From: Paramicrosporidium saccamoebae | Lineage: Eukaryota > Rozellomycota | Direction: 5' to 3' | NCBI GenBank assembly: GCA_002794465.1 | Contig: MTSL01000179.1 | Span: 5,205 to 57,732, forward strand | Length of the DNA stretch: 52,528 bases | Part shown: piece after piece, positions 38,141 to 47,219 of the stretch | Numbering within the stretch: position 1 is the first letter of the stretch | Layout of the letters: each line of letters opens with the position of its first letter | Position numbers and translations under genes: made by a program | Notes under the pieces: generated by a model | What the model was told of the DNA's origin: nothing | The model's database searches: none | What the model saw: only the letters and a program-made list of their open reading frames with translations

Positions 38141-40898
38141 TCAGATTTCTTGTTCGAGAAAGAAACTCTTCTTAGTAGCACTTGCGAAACCGCAAGTAAT
38201 AACAGCGCCAAAACACTAAAAACACTCGCAATGATAAAATGGCTGATGCTTGTTCCAATCTCCAGCCAGCTGCCGTGATCTCGCACCAAAAAGAAAAAGT
38301 TTAGCGTCATAATGTCGACGGTTGCCACAACGAGCAGCGGTACAGCCACTGGTGGGATGGCTAGAAGACGGAGTATAGCACCGGTGGCTGCGGAGAGAAT
38401 GACAATCGGAACAAGTAGCTTGGCGATCAGGAGGGCGGCCATGAGGAAGGGGGAAAAGACGGTGATCAGACGATAGACGGACGGAAGAGTAAAAGAGGCA
38501 ATGCTAGCCATGTTGCCCGTGCCGAAAAAGGCCAGGAGGAGAGAGGCCACAAGATTGATTCCAAGAAACTGCATCGTCGCGTCGAATGGCTTGTAGGATG
38601 TGCTGGGATCGGTGGGATTTTTAGTCTTGATCCCAATCCATACGAGAAGCGGGGCAGCAAAACACACGTAGAATAACGGCTCATACCTAAAGAGGTCATG
38701 TAAGAGAATGGCGGGTACGCAATGGATAGGAGGATGTAGCCCGGCGCAAAGGTAAGGAATAATCCCAGCAATCTTTCAAACGGATCTTGAACTGGGACAA
38801 TCAAGAATGGTGTCAGGAACGAATGGGCAAGCAGACCCCAAGCGGCGACTTGGTTGACTGTGGGTAATCCCAATTTGGCCGCGAATAGCGAATCTGCACG
38901 ATACACCAATCCAGCAGCCAAAACAATGGCAGCCATCCGGAGATACGGCACCCTCATGGCCTTGAAATACGTTAGCGAAAAGGTGAATGCCAGAATGGCT
39001 GCAACACCTATAAAGAAGAGGGTTGGATTTGCGTGTTTAATCGGGTTGATCAGGGGGAAAATGGCCACGGGGATGAACGCGGACCAGAGCACCATCCCTG
39101 CAACTGCTTTGGGTGCCTTGATTAGGGCAACCAGACCCAACGCTAGGGCGGGCATCACCAATGTCAAAATTGAGCGATGAAAGAAACTAAGCACAAGCAG
39201 CTCCATCCCTATAATGTAAAGAGCCATCATTGGCATATTCTTGCCCACCTCGATAATGTCTGCAAAGGGTGCGGATCCATAAATGTAGAGATCACTTGCA
39301 ATGCTGTATGCAAACCAAATTGGGAATCCAAAGTAAGAGTAATATTGTCCCGGTGCGTGCTTCATGTGGAGAAAACTAGCTGCGGCGACACCAAGAGAAA
39401 TGAATGCTCCCAATAGCGGATATGATCTACGCATGGCAGGAAAGACGGCTGATTGTTTGGCCAAATACAAGACGGAATAGACCATCCAGCCGACATATCC
39501 AAGCGCGACGACTGACTGCAACAGAGCCCAATCGTACTTTTGGTAGTACTGCAGCCCAGAGAACACTGTCTCGCGGACCGAGACAATGTTATTCAATGCC
39601 TCGTCATATTGGCCGCGACTGATCAGAGCATCAATTTTGTCCAATTGAGTCTTTAATTCTGCGGAAGAGGTGGTAAAGGGACGAAAGAGGGGCTCGTGGT
39701 CGGCACGCTCGGCCTCTTTGGCGGCAAGAGTCTTGGAAATCTGCCACAAATTGGTCAATGCGGCTCTTGATTGGAACTCCTTGTTGGAGGAGAGGAAACT
39801 GACTGGAGTCACACCCTCCGAGTTGGTTGGAATGGGGATGCCCACAAGGGTGGCCATTAGAGGAGCAAGATCGGCCTGTTTAATGTCGCGACGAAGAACA
39901 TCTCCCAATTGCCATGGACGCGTGTAATCATCGCTCTGGTCGTGATCAGTAGCTATTGGTCCAGTAACACCGGCGCCCCAGATGATGAGAGGACAGCGAG
40001 TGTTATCGGGATCTCCGTCGCCGTGGACAAAGGCATCGCTCATACCATGATCAGAGGTAAAGATGTAGGCAGTGGCCTTGTCGTCGTAAAACTCTTCCAT
40101 CATGGCAACCGCCCTCTTGACTCCTGCATCAACAAAGCGGATATTGTCCACATATTCGTGCGAATGTGGTCCAAAGGCGTGTCCGTTAGTGTCACAACCA
40201 AGCAAATGCACCAGCATTACCATCTCATCACTGCGCAGCTTTTCGTCCACCTCCTTATTGTATTTTGCCAATTCAAATGTCTCTCTGAGCGTATCAAATG
40301 ACCAACGATCCATCTCCTTGGCTTCTTTGGCAAAATCAATCATTTCCTCGGAATAATGAAAACTTTGCACTCTCTCCCCAGGGAACAATTCAACAATGTC
40401 GGGGGCTCCAAATGCCCATCCATATTTGGCACGTTGCAGGACGTGGTCAAACTCTACAGGATTCTTCTTCCAGCCCTTTGTCACTGCACTGACATCTTCG
40501 TAGAAACCTGCCAACATGGCCACATGTCCAGGTCGAGATTCGGTGGGAACGCGGGTATGAGACACTCCCCACACTCCTTTGGTGCGGGCCATCTCCCGCA
40601 GGAACGGTGCATGAGGTTGACCATCCGCATCAAATTCAAAGCATTTATCCGCCCGCAATCCATCGCCCACAAAGAGGACGACACGCTTGGCGGGCGCTGG
40701 ACGGACTGACTCTGTCGGCGGCAATCCAATCACTAATGGCGACCGGAAGTAAATGTCAAAGATGCTCAGAATGAAAACGCAATGGAAGAGCAGACCCAGG
40801 GCGAGGAATCGCCACACATTCCCGAGCTTGAGCTTATGCAGCGAACATGACTTTTCACAGTGTTCTGGCTTGAGGGCACTCTGCGCAAGTACCACCAT
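38141..40898 (-). CDS. MCD4: GPI ethanolamine phosphate transferase 1 (PIG-N/Mcd4), 3' end in gap
   Basis: ER membrane enzyme that adds ethanolamine phosphate to the first mannose of GPI anchors. Exon 1 is 40898-38719, exon 2 38686 to the gap; intron 38687-38718 is 32 nt, and its removal restores LLSIAYEPLFYVCFAAPLLV. N-terminal helix, then an alkaline-phosphatase-like luminal domain: FVGDGLRADK, PTESRPGHVAMLAGF, HLLGCDTNGHAFGPHSHEY and FTSDHGMSD supply the metal ligands. The C-terminal half has many membrane helices, with FFGTGNMASIASF and RDHGSWLEIGTSISHF typical of PIG-N. About 908 residues are visible; only a short C-terminal tail should be missing. The presence of GPI synthesis suits the many secreted and surface-type proteins nearby. 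Confidence 0.93.
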
Positions 40899-41024
40899 CT
40901 GAAATGTGACCAGTCGCCTGATTGGCCAACACCGCTCGCTATGATTGGTGGTGCTCGTTGGAAATGATTGGTGCGCCGTTTCGGGTATAAGGGGGACCGT
41001 TGTCTTGGATGGCCAGATTGTGCT

Positions 41025-41351
41025 ATGAAGATTGTAGTCTGGCTGGTAGCGCTGATCGCAGTTGCCAGGGCCTCGAATCCTGTTGATGCATTCTTTGGCG
41101 ATACCAACAACAGCACCAACAACGGTCTGGTGGTCAGAAAGACGATAAAGGTCCGTCGCGGTGGCGCAGACGAACTTACTGAGGTCCAGGCGGCAATCAA
41201 GAAGGACTTTAGCAGTGTCACTCTGGGAGTCAAAAGTATAATGGGAATGTACGTAGAGACTACCGAGGAACTGCCAAAGGATTTTGATGAACCTGTAAAG
41301 ACTTTTCTAACAGAGATTGAAAACAGGTTGGGCTCGATTATTGAAAAGTAA
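41025..41351 (+). CDS. Small secreted protein, unknown
   Basis: 108 residues from ATG 41025. Signal peptide of about 17 residues (MKIVVWLVALIAVARAS), then a short Asn/Thr stretch (GDTNNSTNNG) with a potential N-glycosylation site, a basic patch (RKTIKVRRGG), and a mixed-charge helical C-terminus ending LTEIENRLGSIIEK. No cysteines in the mature part and no recognised domain. The stop overlaps an AATAAA hexamer (TAAATAAAT). Divergent from MCD4, starts 126 bp apart. Confidence 0.6.
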   Translation: MKIVVWLVALIAVARASNPVDAFFGDTNNSTNNGLVVRKTIKVRRGGADELTEVQAAIKKDFSSVTLGVKSIMGMYVETTEELPKDFDEPVKTFLTEIENRLGSIIEK

Positions 41352-41357
41352 ATAAAT

Positions 41358-41429
41358 CTGCACATGAATGTGTGTGTTGAGATTATATCATGAACCTGTA
41401 CATGAATGTGCGTATTGAGATTATAGCAT
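41358..41429. repeat. 38-bp tandem duplication downstream of secreted protein gene
   Basis: CATGAATGTGTGTGTTGAGA (copy 1) and CATGAATGTGCGTATTGAGA (copy 2), each followed by TTATAKCAT, offset 38 bp. It lies in the 3' flank just after the stop. Confidence 0.75.
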
Positions 41430-41584
41430 AACACGCCGTATTTACACACCCTGTATTGGGGTAGGTGATACAAGGTTAGTACATTGAGATGGTGCATATA
41501 AGAACCTTGCATTGATATGGTTCATGTGTAAACTTTGTATACGGTCCTGTATTCAAAACACTGCAAGTTACGACCCTGGCCAAG

Positions 41585-42898
41585 ATGGATAATGCGGCCA
41601 AGCGCGGTCGGTCTGCCCGTAATCTGTCAACAGGAGCCAGTCGTGGTCGTGGAGGACGCGCCAGTGTCTCCAGCAACTCTCGGGGCGCCTCAGCCACTGC
41701 CACACCGCAACCATCCCCCACCATGGGAGCAATACGTCCGTCTGCGCCCACTATGGGCGGCGGTCTCTCTGGCCCCAGCTTCACCAACGACATTCTGAAC
41801 CATTTGCCTCCCCCAAAGAGACAAGAGATGCTCAACCTGGTGTCCAGGTTTAGAGGCAAACAAATTTCCATTCAAGAGTTTCTGGGAGTGTCACGGACCC
41901 TTCTGGGAGAACAGTTATATGCGGTGCTTGCCCGCGGAATGAGCTCGGCAGCACGACCAACGACTACGGGTCGTCCTGGTCCATCAATGCCCAATTTAGG
42001 AAATGGATCCAATGCAGCGCCTACTGAAGACGGCGAGTCTAATGCTAATGGAGGCGAGGACGATTCTGCGGGTGGTTTTGACGTGAACAAGCTGGATAGT
42101 ACGGCCCTGCAGGATGTAATTCAATATTCGGGGGTGGATTTAAAGGCAGAGGCAGAGATGCTCATGAAGGGCCATGACTCTTTCCTGTCAGCAGTCAATG
42201 TTCCGACAGGAAAGGACCCTCGAATGCATTTTGACTATTACATGAACGGCGCTCGCCTGAAAGCATTAGTGACGGCGGCTGTGGTCCCCAAGGGCATCAC
42301 TGACATGAACGAAGACTGTCTCGACATGATCTCTCTGGCCGTACAACGGCGACTCGTCAATATTATTTCCGAACTGGTTGATATTAGCAAAAACCGCTGC
42401 GAATGGGGCCGTTCGCGCTTTAAAATCAGAATAGACAATGACCCAAAGAAGCAGCTCTGGCTGGTGGATCAGTACTTGGCAGGAGAGAATGAGCGGGTAA
42501 AGAGTGGTCAGGGCGGTTTGGGTTCCGCTGATTCCCTTGCCCTTGCCCGTGCCAAGATGAAGCGCACTGAGAAACGCGCTGGAGAAGATGTGGCCGTAAA
42601 GACAAAGTTGGCAAATGTCACTGCTGCCGTCGCCACCGGTTTACAATTGAAATCCTGGATGACTGATCCATCTGCACTTGCCGCTCCCCAGCCACAACAC
42701 GATGCCTCTCAAGAGACGGGTCCGACTAAGATACCGCTACATTTCTCACAGGCGCCATCCATGACCCCAATTGCTGATCGCGATATGCAAAACATGTTTG
42801 CGAGCCGCTGTGTGGCCGTAAAGGATTTGATATACTATGCAGAGAATGATCCGCATTTGCGGAAATCCAATTTATTACTTACCCTTCTCCAACAGTAA
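41585..42898 (+). CDS. TAF4: TFIID subunit TAF4
   Basis: 437 residues. The N-terminal 65 are Arg/Gly/Ser/Pro-rich and disordered. Two conserved blocks follow: residues about 65-115 (FTNDILNHLPPPKRQEMLNL, then ISIQEFLGVSRTLLG), a helical stretch found before the histone fold, and residues about 175-360 with the TAF4 C-terminal domain: DVIQYSGVDLKAEAEMLM, KGITDMNEDCLDMISLAVQR, and the coiled segment ARAKMKRTEKRAGEDVAVKT ending in LANVTAAVATG. TAF4 pairs with TAF12 by histone folds in the TFIID core. Shorter than animal TAF4, typical of fungi. No introns seen. Confidence 0.85.
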   Translation: MDNAAKRGRSARNLSTGASRGRGGRASVSSNSRGASATATPQPSPTMGAIRPSAPTMGGGLSGPSFTNDILNHLPPPKRQEMLNLVSRFRGKQISIQEFLGVSRTLLGEQLYAVLARGMSSAARPTTTGRPGPSMPNLGNGSNAAPTEDGESNANGGEDDSAGGFDVNKLDSTALQDVIQYSGVDLKAEAEMLMKGHDSFLSAVNVPTGKDPRMHFDYYMNGARLKALVTAAVVPKGITDMNEDCLDMISLAVQRRLVNIISELVDISKNRCEWGRSRFKIRIDNDPKKQLWLVDQYLAGENERVKSGQGGLGSADSLALARAKMKRTEKRAGEDVAVKTKLANVTAAVATGLQLKSWMTDPSALAAPQPQHDASQETGPTKIPLHFSQAPSMTPIADRDMQNMFASRCVAVKDLIYYAENDPHLRKSNLLLTLLQQ

Positions 42899-43388
42899 AC
42901 TTGTGAGAGCGTCAGGAAGTTGCAGAATGTCCGTACTTGAAGACGTTTGATTGTCTGCGTTCCCCCAACGATTGATCAGTTTTGTCCGTAGATTTGGTAA
43001 TTTAACAACAATAATTCACTTGTTCAGTCCTAGCGATTGGTGTAAGATCTGTCGAGGCTATGAAGAATTTGATGAAAAGTCGGAGATATGCAATGTAAGA
43101 GTTAATTTGCTCTCTACTAAGTTGGGGTAGCAGTGTGTTTGTCTGTCAGTTGGTAATAAATCGCAGTGACCAGGTCTATGCTGTATTTCCTACTGGGCAA
43201 TGCACGTCCATGGAATCAATCTATTACGTGGCGAGATATGTCAACAACGCAAGAATCTGCATTGGGCCGCCTGTAACAACAAATTCCCCCATCGCTATTC
43301 AACGTACTATTCGCTCTCTCTCCTTAACAATAATTAATGCCCACCCAGTACCCCTTGTCCAATTGGAAAACATAAAAGTTTCTACACA
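42899..43388. other. Spacer with no convincing gene
   Basis: About 490 bases between TAF4 and the DMAC1-like gene. A plus-strand ORF from about 43135 has no plausible start and poor composition. No tRNA-like cloverleaf was recognised by eye. Confidence 0.35.
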
Positions 43389-43660
43389 ATGGATTGTGCA
43401 GTTTGCAAGGTCATATCCACTGCGGCTATTGCGGGTGCATCGGGATATTTATTCTATTCAGCCCGTCGTACACCGCGCTATTCGTTCTTTTTGAATGTCG
43501 CTGGGCTAGGTATTCATCAACTGCAGTGGCATCATGCTGTGTAGGTATGGGTTTGTTTGCCGTCGCAAACTGGACTATCCGTTCAAGTAGAAACCAAAAC
43601 GTTGACACAAATAATGGTATGGATAAACGCACACTTGACAACCCTAATAAACCCAAGTAG
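43389..43660 (+). CDS. DUF4536/DMAC1-like small mitochondrial membrane protein
   Basis: 78 residues from exons 43389-43509 and 43545-43660 with a 35-nt GT-AG intron. The N-terminus MDCAVCKVISTAAIAGASGY resembles the DCxxCR...G...GY start of DUF4536 proteins such as animal TMEM261/DMAC1, which assist assembly of the distal membrane arm of complex I. Two hydrophobic stretches are visible, the second (VAGLGMGLFAVANW) created across the splice. The C-terminal 25 residues are polar. Without splicing the product stops early after LQWHHAV. The assignment is tentative; if right, it hints that this organism keeps a respiratory complex I, to be tested elsewhere in the genome. Confidence 0.6.
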
Positions 43661-43722
43661 CCCACTCGATTGTGATTGGTGCGTGCCGTGCATTAATAGC
43701 CAGTAGCCGGCCAGCGCGGCCC

Positions 43723-45708
43723 ATGGCATCGCTTCTCGCCCTGCTCATACTCCTTCGCAGTGTCCATTGCGAATGGGATGAAATTCCCGAGCTGCTTCCC
43801 AATGAAGAGGGCAGTCTCGTGTCCGTCCCACTGGGTCTTCCCGAGGCGGGCCATGTCCTTGCATTTGGACACTTTACGGCGGACAGGAGACTGGACTGTC
43901 TGGTGTTGGGACAGATGGGAAACCAGCTGTCAGTGTATATTATGAAGCCATCCGACGGTCTTTATTACAAAAGTCTAGCCACGGCAGTAGTGCCGCAGGA
44001 CGAAGTGATTATTGGAGCAATTATGAGCGACTTTGACCACGACGGATGGGCGGATGTGTTGGTTATGCATCGTCCCCGAAGCAGAACATCAAAAAACACA
44101 AAACTCACCCTCTTCTTGGGCGACGGAGAGAGTCTTCGACAGGCGAATTGGGATATTGCGCCCGCTCGAGATGAAGTGTTCCCAGTGGATTTTATGGGAA
44201 ATCTGCAGTTGTCGCTGTTTGGAGTGACGCAGAATTCAAAAGACGCAACACCGTCCCTGTGGCAAAATAGTGCTCTCCGACGCGATGAAGTGAGCAAAGG
44301 ATTCATGGAGCCATTCCCTCTGGCCACAATTGATAAACTTGCTATTCCTGGCTGGCACGCCCAGACTGACTTTAATGGCGATGGCCGGGCTGATTTGTTG
44401 CTAATGATGTCTGAGGAGAAGACGACGTTACCTATTGCGTTTGAGATTTGGCAGAGAGAAACGTACAAAGACGAAAAAGTTGCACCCTATACCATGGCGG
44501 GCCGCTATGTCCTGCCAAGGGGAACAGGCCCATTAACTGTTACTGATGTGGACGGCGACGGCCATGCCGATGTGGTGTTTGTCGTATGCGATCCACCCAC
44601 CACTTGTGCCGACGAGAATTCTCTACACATTATGTTCAACATTCAACGTCGCTTCTGTTCAAGACACCATGCAGAGGAAGGTTGCAAAACGCCTGATGAA
44701 CATTTATTCAACCCCAACGGCGAATCGTTCAAATTTGACTCTGCGGCAGGGACTGCAGATCATATAGTGTTGACGGCAAAGACGCTGTTCCCTGGCGAAG
44801 ATGTGCGATTCTCCTTTGAGGATCCAAGTAACAATCTTCCAGTGTCGCTAAGTGTGGGTGACTTTGACCTTGACTCTTATCCGGATCTTGCAGTAGTCCT
44901 TGCGGACCGGTCTAATCCGACTCAGAAGGATAAACATCGTGCTGCCATTCTGCACAATATGCCCTGCGTGGAGGGAATGTGCACAGCCGCACAAATTACT
45001 GCAAGACGAAGGACATTTGTGGAGGCGCTAAAGGGAATGGAAGCAGTTCGGACGTTGCGAGGTGTCTCCTCCATTGCCTTTGCCGATTGGTACAGTATGG
45101 GCGCCCCCGGATTTCTGGTCAATTTGTATGATTCGGCTGGAAAGACGACCCATCGATCAATCAAGAACGCCATCTCCCGGGATGCCTTTTCGCTCCGCAC
45201 AGAAACACTAAATGGCGTATGTCCTGCGCCTTGCAAGGCCATTAAGACGGGCTCAGCGTCGGAACGTCCGGTGGGAGTGAATTATGTGGGCGCATCGTGT
45301 CGTTTCTCTTTTGTGGATCCGGATGGAGCCACGCAGATCCGTTCCGGTACGCAGCTTTCTCAGACAGCCCATCGTGCTCTGCAATCGTCCACTCTTCTCT
45401 TTGGTTTGGGCCGTACCTCCAACTTTGTGCAAACCCTCGAAGTTGCCACGCCGGGTCTCGATAGCTATGCCAAGAACAACATTTTCCCCAATTCGGAGAT
45501 TATGTTTGTTCCACCACATGCTGATGCCGGTTGGCGTGCCGAGCTGCAGATCAATCCGGGTGAGTATTTGATCTTTGTTGGTATCTCTGTGGCTGTGGCA
45601 CTGGTGGTGTTGGCCATCATCACGGCCATCTTCAAGTGGCAGGAGAGGAGGGAGGATGAAATTGAGCGGAGAAAGGCCACCCATCTGATCAACTTTGATG
45701 CTCTGTAA
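43723..45708 (+). CDS. ITFG1: ITFG1/TIP-type FG-GAP membrane glycoprotein
   Basis: 661 residues from ATG 43723 (the frame upstream has only a GTG). Signal peptide MASLLALLILLRSVHC, a large extracellular/luminal beta-propeller with FG-GAP/calcium-binding elements (DFDHDGWADV, DFNGDGRADLL, DVDGDGHADVV, DFDLDSYPDL), the family signature VGVNYVGASCRFSFVDPDG and FGLGRTSNFVQTLEV, then one membrane helix (about residues 618-642) and a short basic tail. This is the T-cell immunomodulatory protein/LINKIN family, best known in animals as an adhesion-related membrane protein. No introns seen. Confidence 0.88.
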   Translation: MASLLALLILLRSVHCEWDEIPELLPNEEGSLVSVPLGLPEAGHVLAFGHFTADRRLDCLVLGQMGNQLSVYIMKPSDGLYYKSLATAVVPQDEVIIGAIMSDFDHDGWADVLVMHRPRSRTSKNTKLTLFLGDGESLRQANWDIAPARDEVFPVDFMGNLQLSLFGVTQNSKDATPSLWQNSALRRDEVSKGFMEPFPLATIDKLAIPGWHAQTDFNGDGRADLLLMMSEEKTTLPIAFEIWQRETYKDEKVAPYTMAGRYVLPRGTGPLTVTDVDGDGHADVVFVVCDPPTTCADENSLHIMFNIQRRFCSRHHAEEGCKTPDEHLFNPNGESFKFDSAAGTADHIVLTAKTLFPGEDVRFSFEDPSNNLPVSLSVGDFDLDSYPDLAVVLADRSNPTQKDKHRAAILHNMPCVEGMCTAAQITARRRTFVEALKGMEAVRTLRGVSSIAFADWYSMGAPGFLVNLYDSAGKTTHRSIKNAISRDAFSLRTETLNGVCPAPCKAIKTGSASERPVGVNYVGASCRFSFVDPDGATQIRSGTQLSQTAHRALQSSTLLFGLGRTSNFVQTLEVATPGLDSYAKNNIFPNSEIMFVPPHADAGWRAELQINPGEYLIFVGISVAVALVVLAIITAIFKWQERREDEIERRKATHLINFDAL

Positions 45709-45808
45709 CGAGTGGGATGGTAATCCATCCATCTACAAAGGGATTGTGTTGACACCCAAACGCTGTCAGACTGATGTGCGCGTATCTAATCAATATTTTC
45801 TAAGCCGC

Positions 45809-46828
45809 TCATGTGAGAGCGTTTAATAAGGCTGTAAGGGGCGTTAGATGTGTATAAATATTCAGTTTTTTTGATAGATCGGCATGGAAGGATAAAAGTT
45901 CATCCAGCTGGTCTGTATTGAACAACAATCCGTCCCTGACCAGTCGATAGAAGACGGTATAGTATTCCAGGGCAGTTGTATTCTCTAGCATTGTGTTGCA
46001 AACTTCCTCAACATTGTGACCAGCTCGGAGCAGCATATCACAGTACATTTGCACAGCACAAAATTGGTGTGCAACTGGCAACACAATAATTGGGTGGCAC
46101 TCCTCAATTCGTAACAACAGCAGAAGCATTCGATATAAAAGAGTTTCGTGATCATTGAATAAGGCAATCAGACCCAAACTACCCTGCCATGCGTCCCATG
46201 GGATTAGGGGAGCGAGGTGGGTGGGGACGATTCCAGTCTGAAAAACATTCCGGGCATGATGGATGAGGAGACGGAGGAGGAAGATGCGAGCGGATGGAAC
46301 CACACTATTGGAAATCAGTCCAAGGAGCTCGGCAGGCGGGATGATACGCGTCTCACCGACGCAGTTTTGCAGAATTGTCTGACAGTCGGTGGAGGAGGCG
46401 AGCTCTATAGTGTCGGCCAGAGACAAGCAATCCACTCTCAAGAGACCAGCCGCAATCCGGAATTTATATGTGGAATATAATCTGCAACCTGGCATTAGCC
46501 TTTTTGGTAGTTTGGAAATTAGCTGTTTTGGTAGTTCGGGCATGGGACAGCTAGCCTTGGTCAACAACCGGCAACAATCCAACAACCAAACTAATCCGTA
46601 TGGAGGCAATGCCATAAACGAATCAAATGAGTCATAAATGGTCAGTGCGCACAATGCAATTGTTGCAGACTGTGGAGCACGCAATGCATGACGACAGGAC
46701 TGCAGAAAGACAAGCTGGCACTCAGAGGTCCAGGTTGTCACTTCCGGCAAAGTTCCTGGCAAAGGTTCACTCCAGAATTGCTTCCAAAATTGAAACAAAT
46801 CAAAACGACAACTGGATGCAAAAATCAT
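45809..46828 (-). CDS. Unrecognised helical-repeat-like protein
   Basis: 339 residues, rich in Leu and Cys, with regularly spaced amphipathic helices (for example LLGLISNSVVPSARIFLLRL and NDHETLLYRMLLLLLRIEE), suggesting an alpha-solenoid. No signal peptide or clear membrane segment. It faintly recalls the LINES-type C-terminal helical region, but the similarity is too weak to name. Convergent with ITFG1, stop codons 100 bp apart. Confidence 0.6.
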   Translation of the reverse strand: MIFASSCRFDLFQFWKQFWSEPLPGTLPEVTTWTSECQLVFLQSCRHALRAPQSATIALCALTIYDSFDSFMALPPYGLVWLLDCCRLLTKASCPMPELPKQLISKLPKRLMPGCRLYSTYKFRIAAGLLRVDCLSLADTIELASSTDCQTILQNCVGETRIIPPAELLGLISNSVVPSARIFLLRLLIHHARNVFQTGIVPTHLAPLIPWDAWQGSLGLIALFNDHETLLYRMLLLLLRIEECHPIIVLPVAHQFCAVQMYCDMLLRAGHNVEEVCNTMLENTTALEYYTVFYRLVRDGLLFNTDQLDELLSFHADLSKKLNIYTHLTPLTALLNALT

Positions 46829-46878
46829 GCATTAATGATTGTGCGTGGAAGAGAATATATCTAAGACCAGGGATAAAG

Positions 46879-47085
46879 GTGACGTAGGGGTAGAGGTAGA
46901 GGATTGATTAGTTGGCTATGTGACGTAGAGGGTTGATTAGTTGAGTGCTTGTGTGCTAGAGTGGATCGCTTTGCTGGATGTTTGAGGACAGTGAGCTTGC
47001 GTATCCATACTATTCTAGGATTAGCAGTAAACAGGTTTCCGCATGACTTGGGTCGTGGTATTATCCCCGCTACGTGACAAAGGGT
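46879..47085 (+). repeat. Dispersed repeat family A, second full copy
   Basis: GTGACGTAGGGGTAGAGGTA, GAGGATTGATTAGTTGGCTA, then AGAGTGGATCGCTTTGCTGG, ATCCATACTATTCTAGGATT and a closing CCCCGCTACGTGACAAAGGG. Same order as 25474-25720 but with two leading tandem units instead of three. Confidence 0.7.
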
Positions 47086-47219
47086 TTGTCAATGATTGTA
47101 AGTTTGTGTTTATTAGTCCATTCTAATCAGCCCATCCTAATCAACTCGTCCTAATCAGCCCATCCAACGTTTCATTGCAAGATGTAACAGTTTATTTAAT
47201 GGGATTTTAGTTAGACCCT

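Noticed and set aside
43135-43494. Plus-strand 119-residue ORF upstream of the DMAC1-like gene
   Set aside because: It starts at a non-ATG codon, has no protein-like features, and overlaps the spliced gene in another frame.
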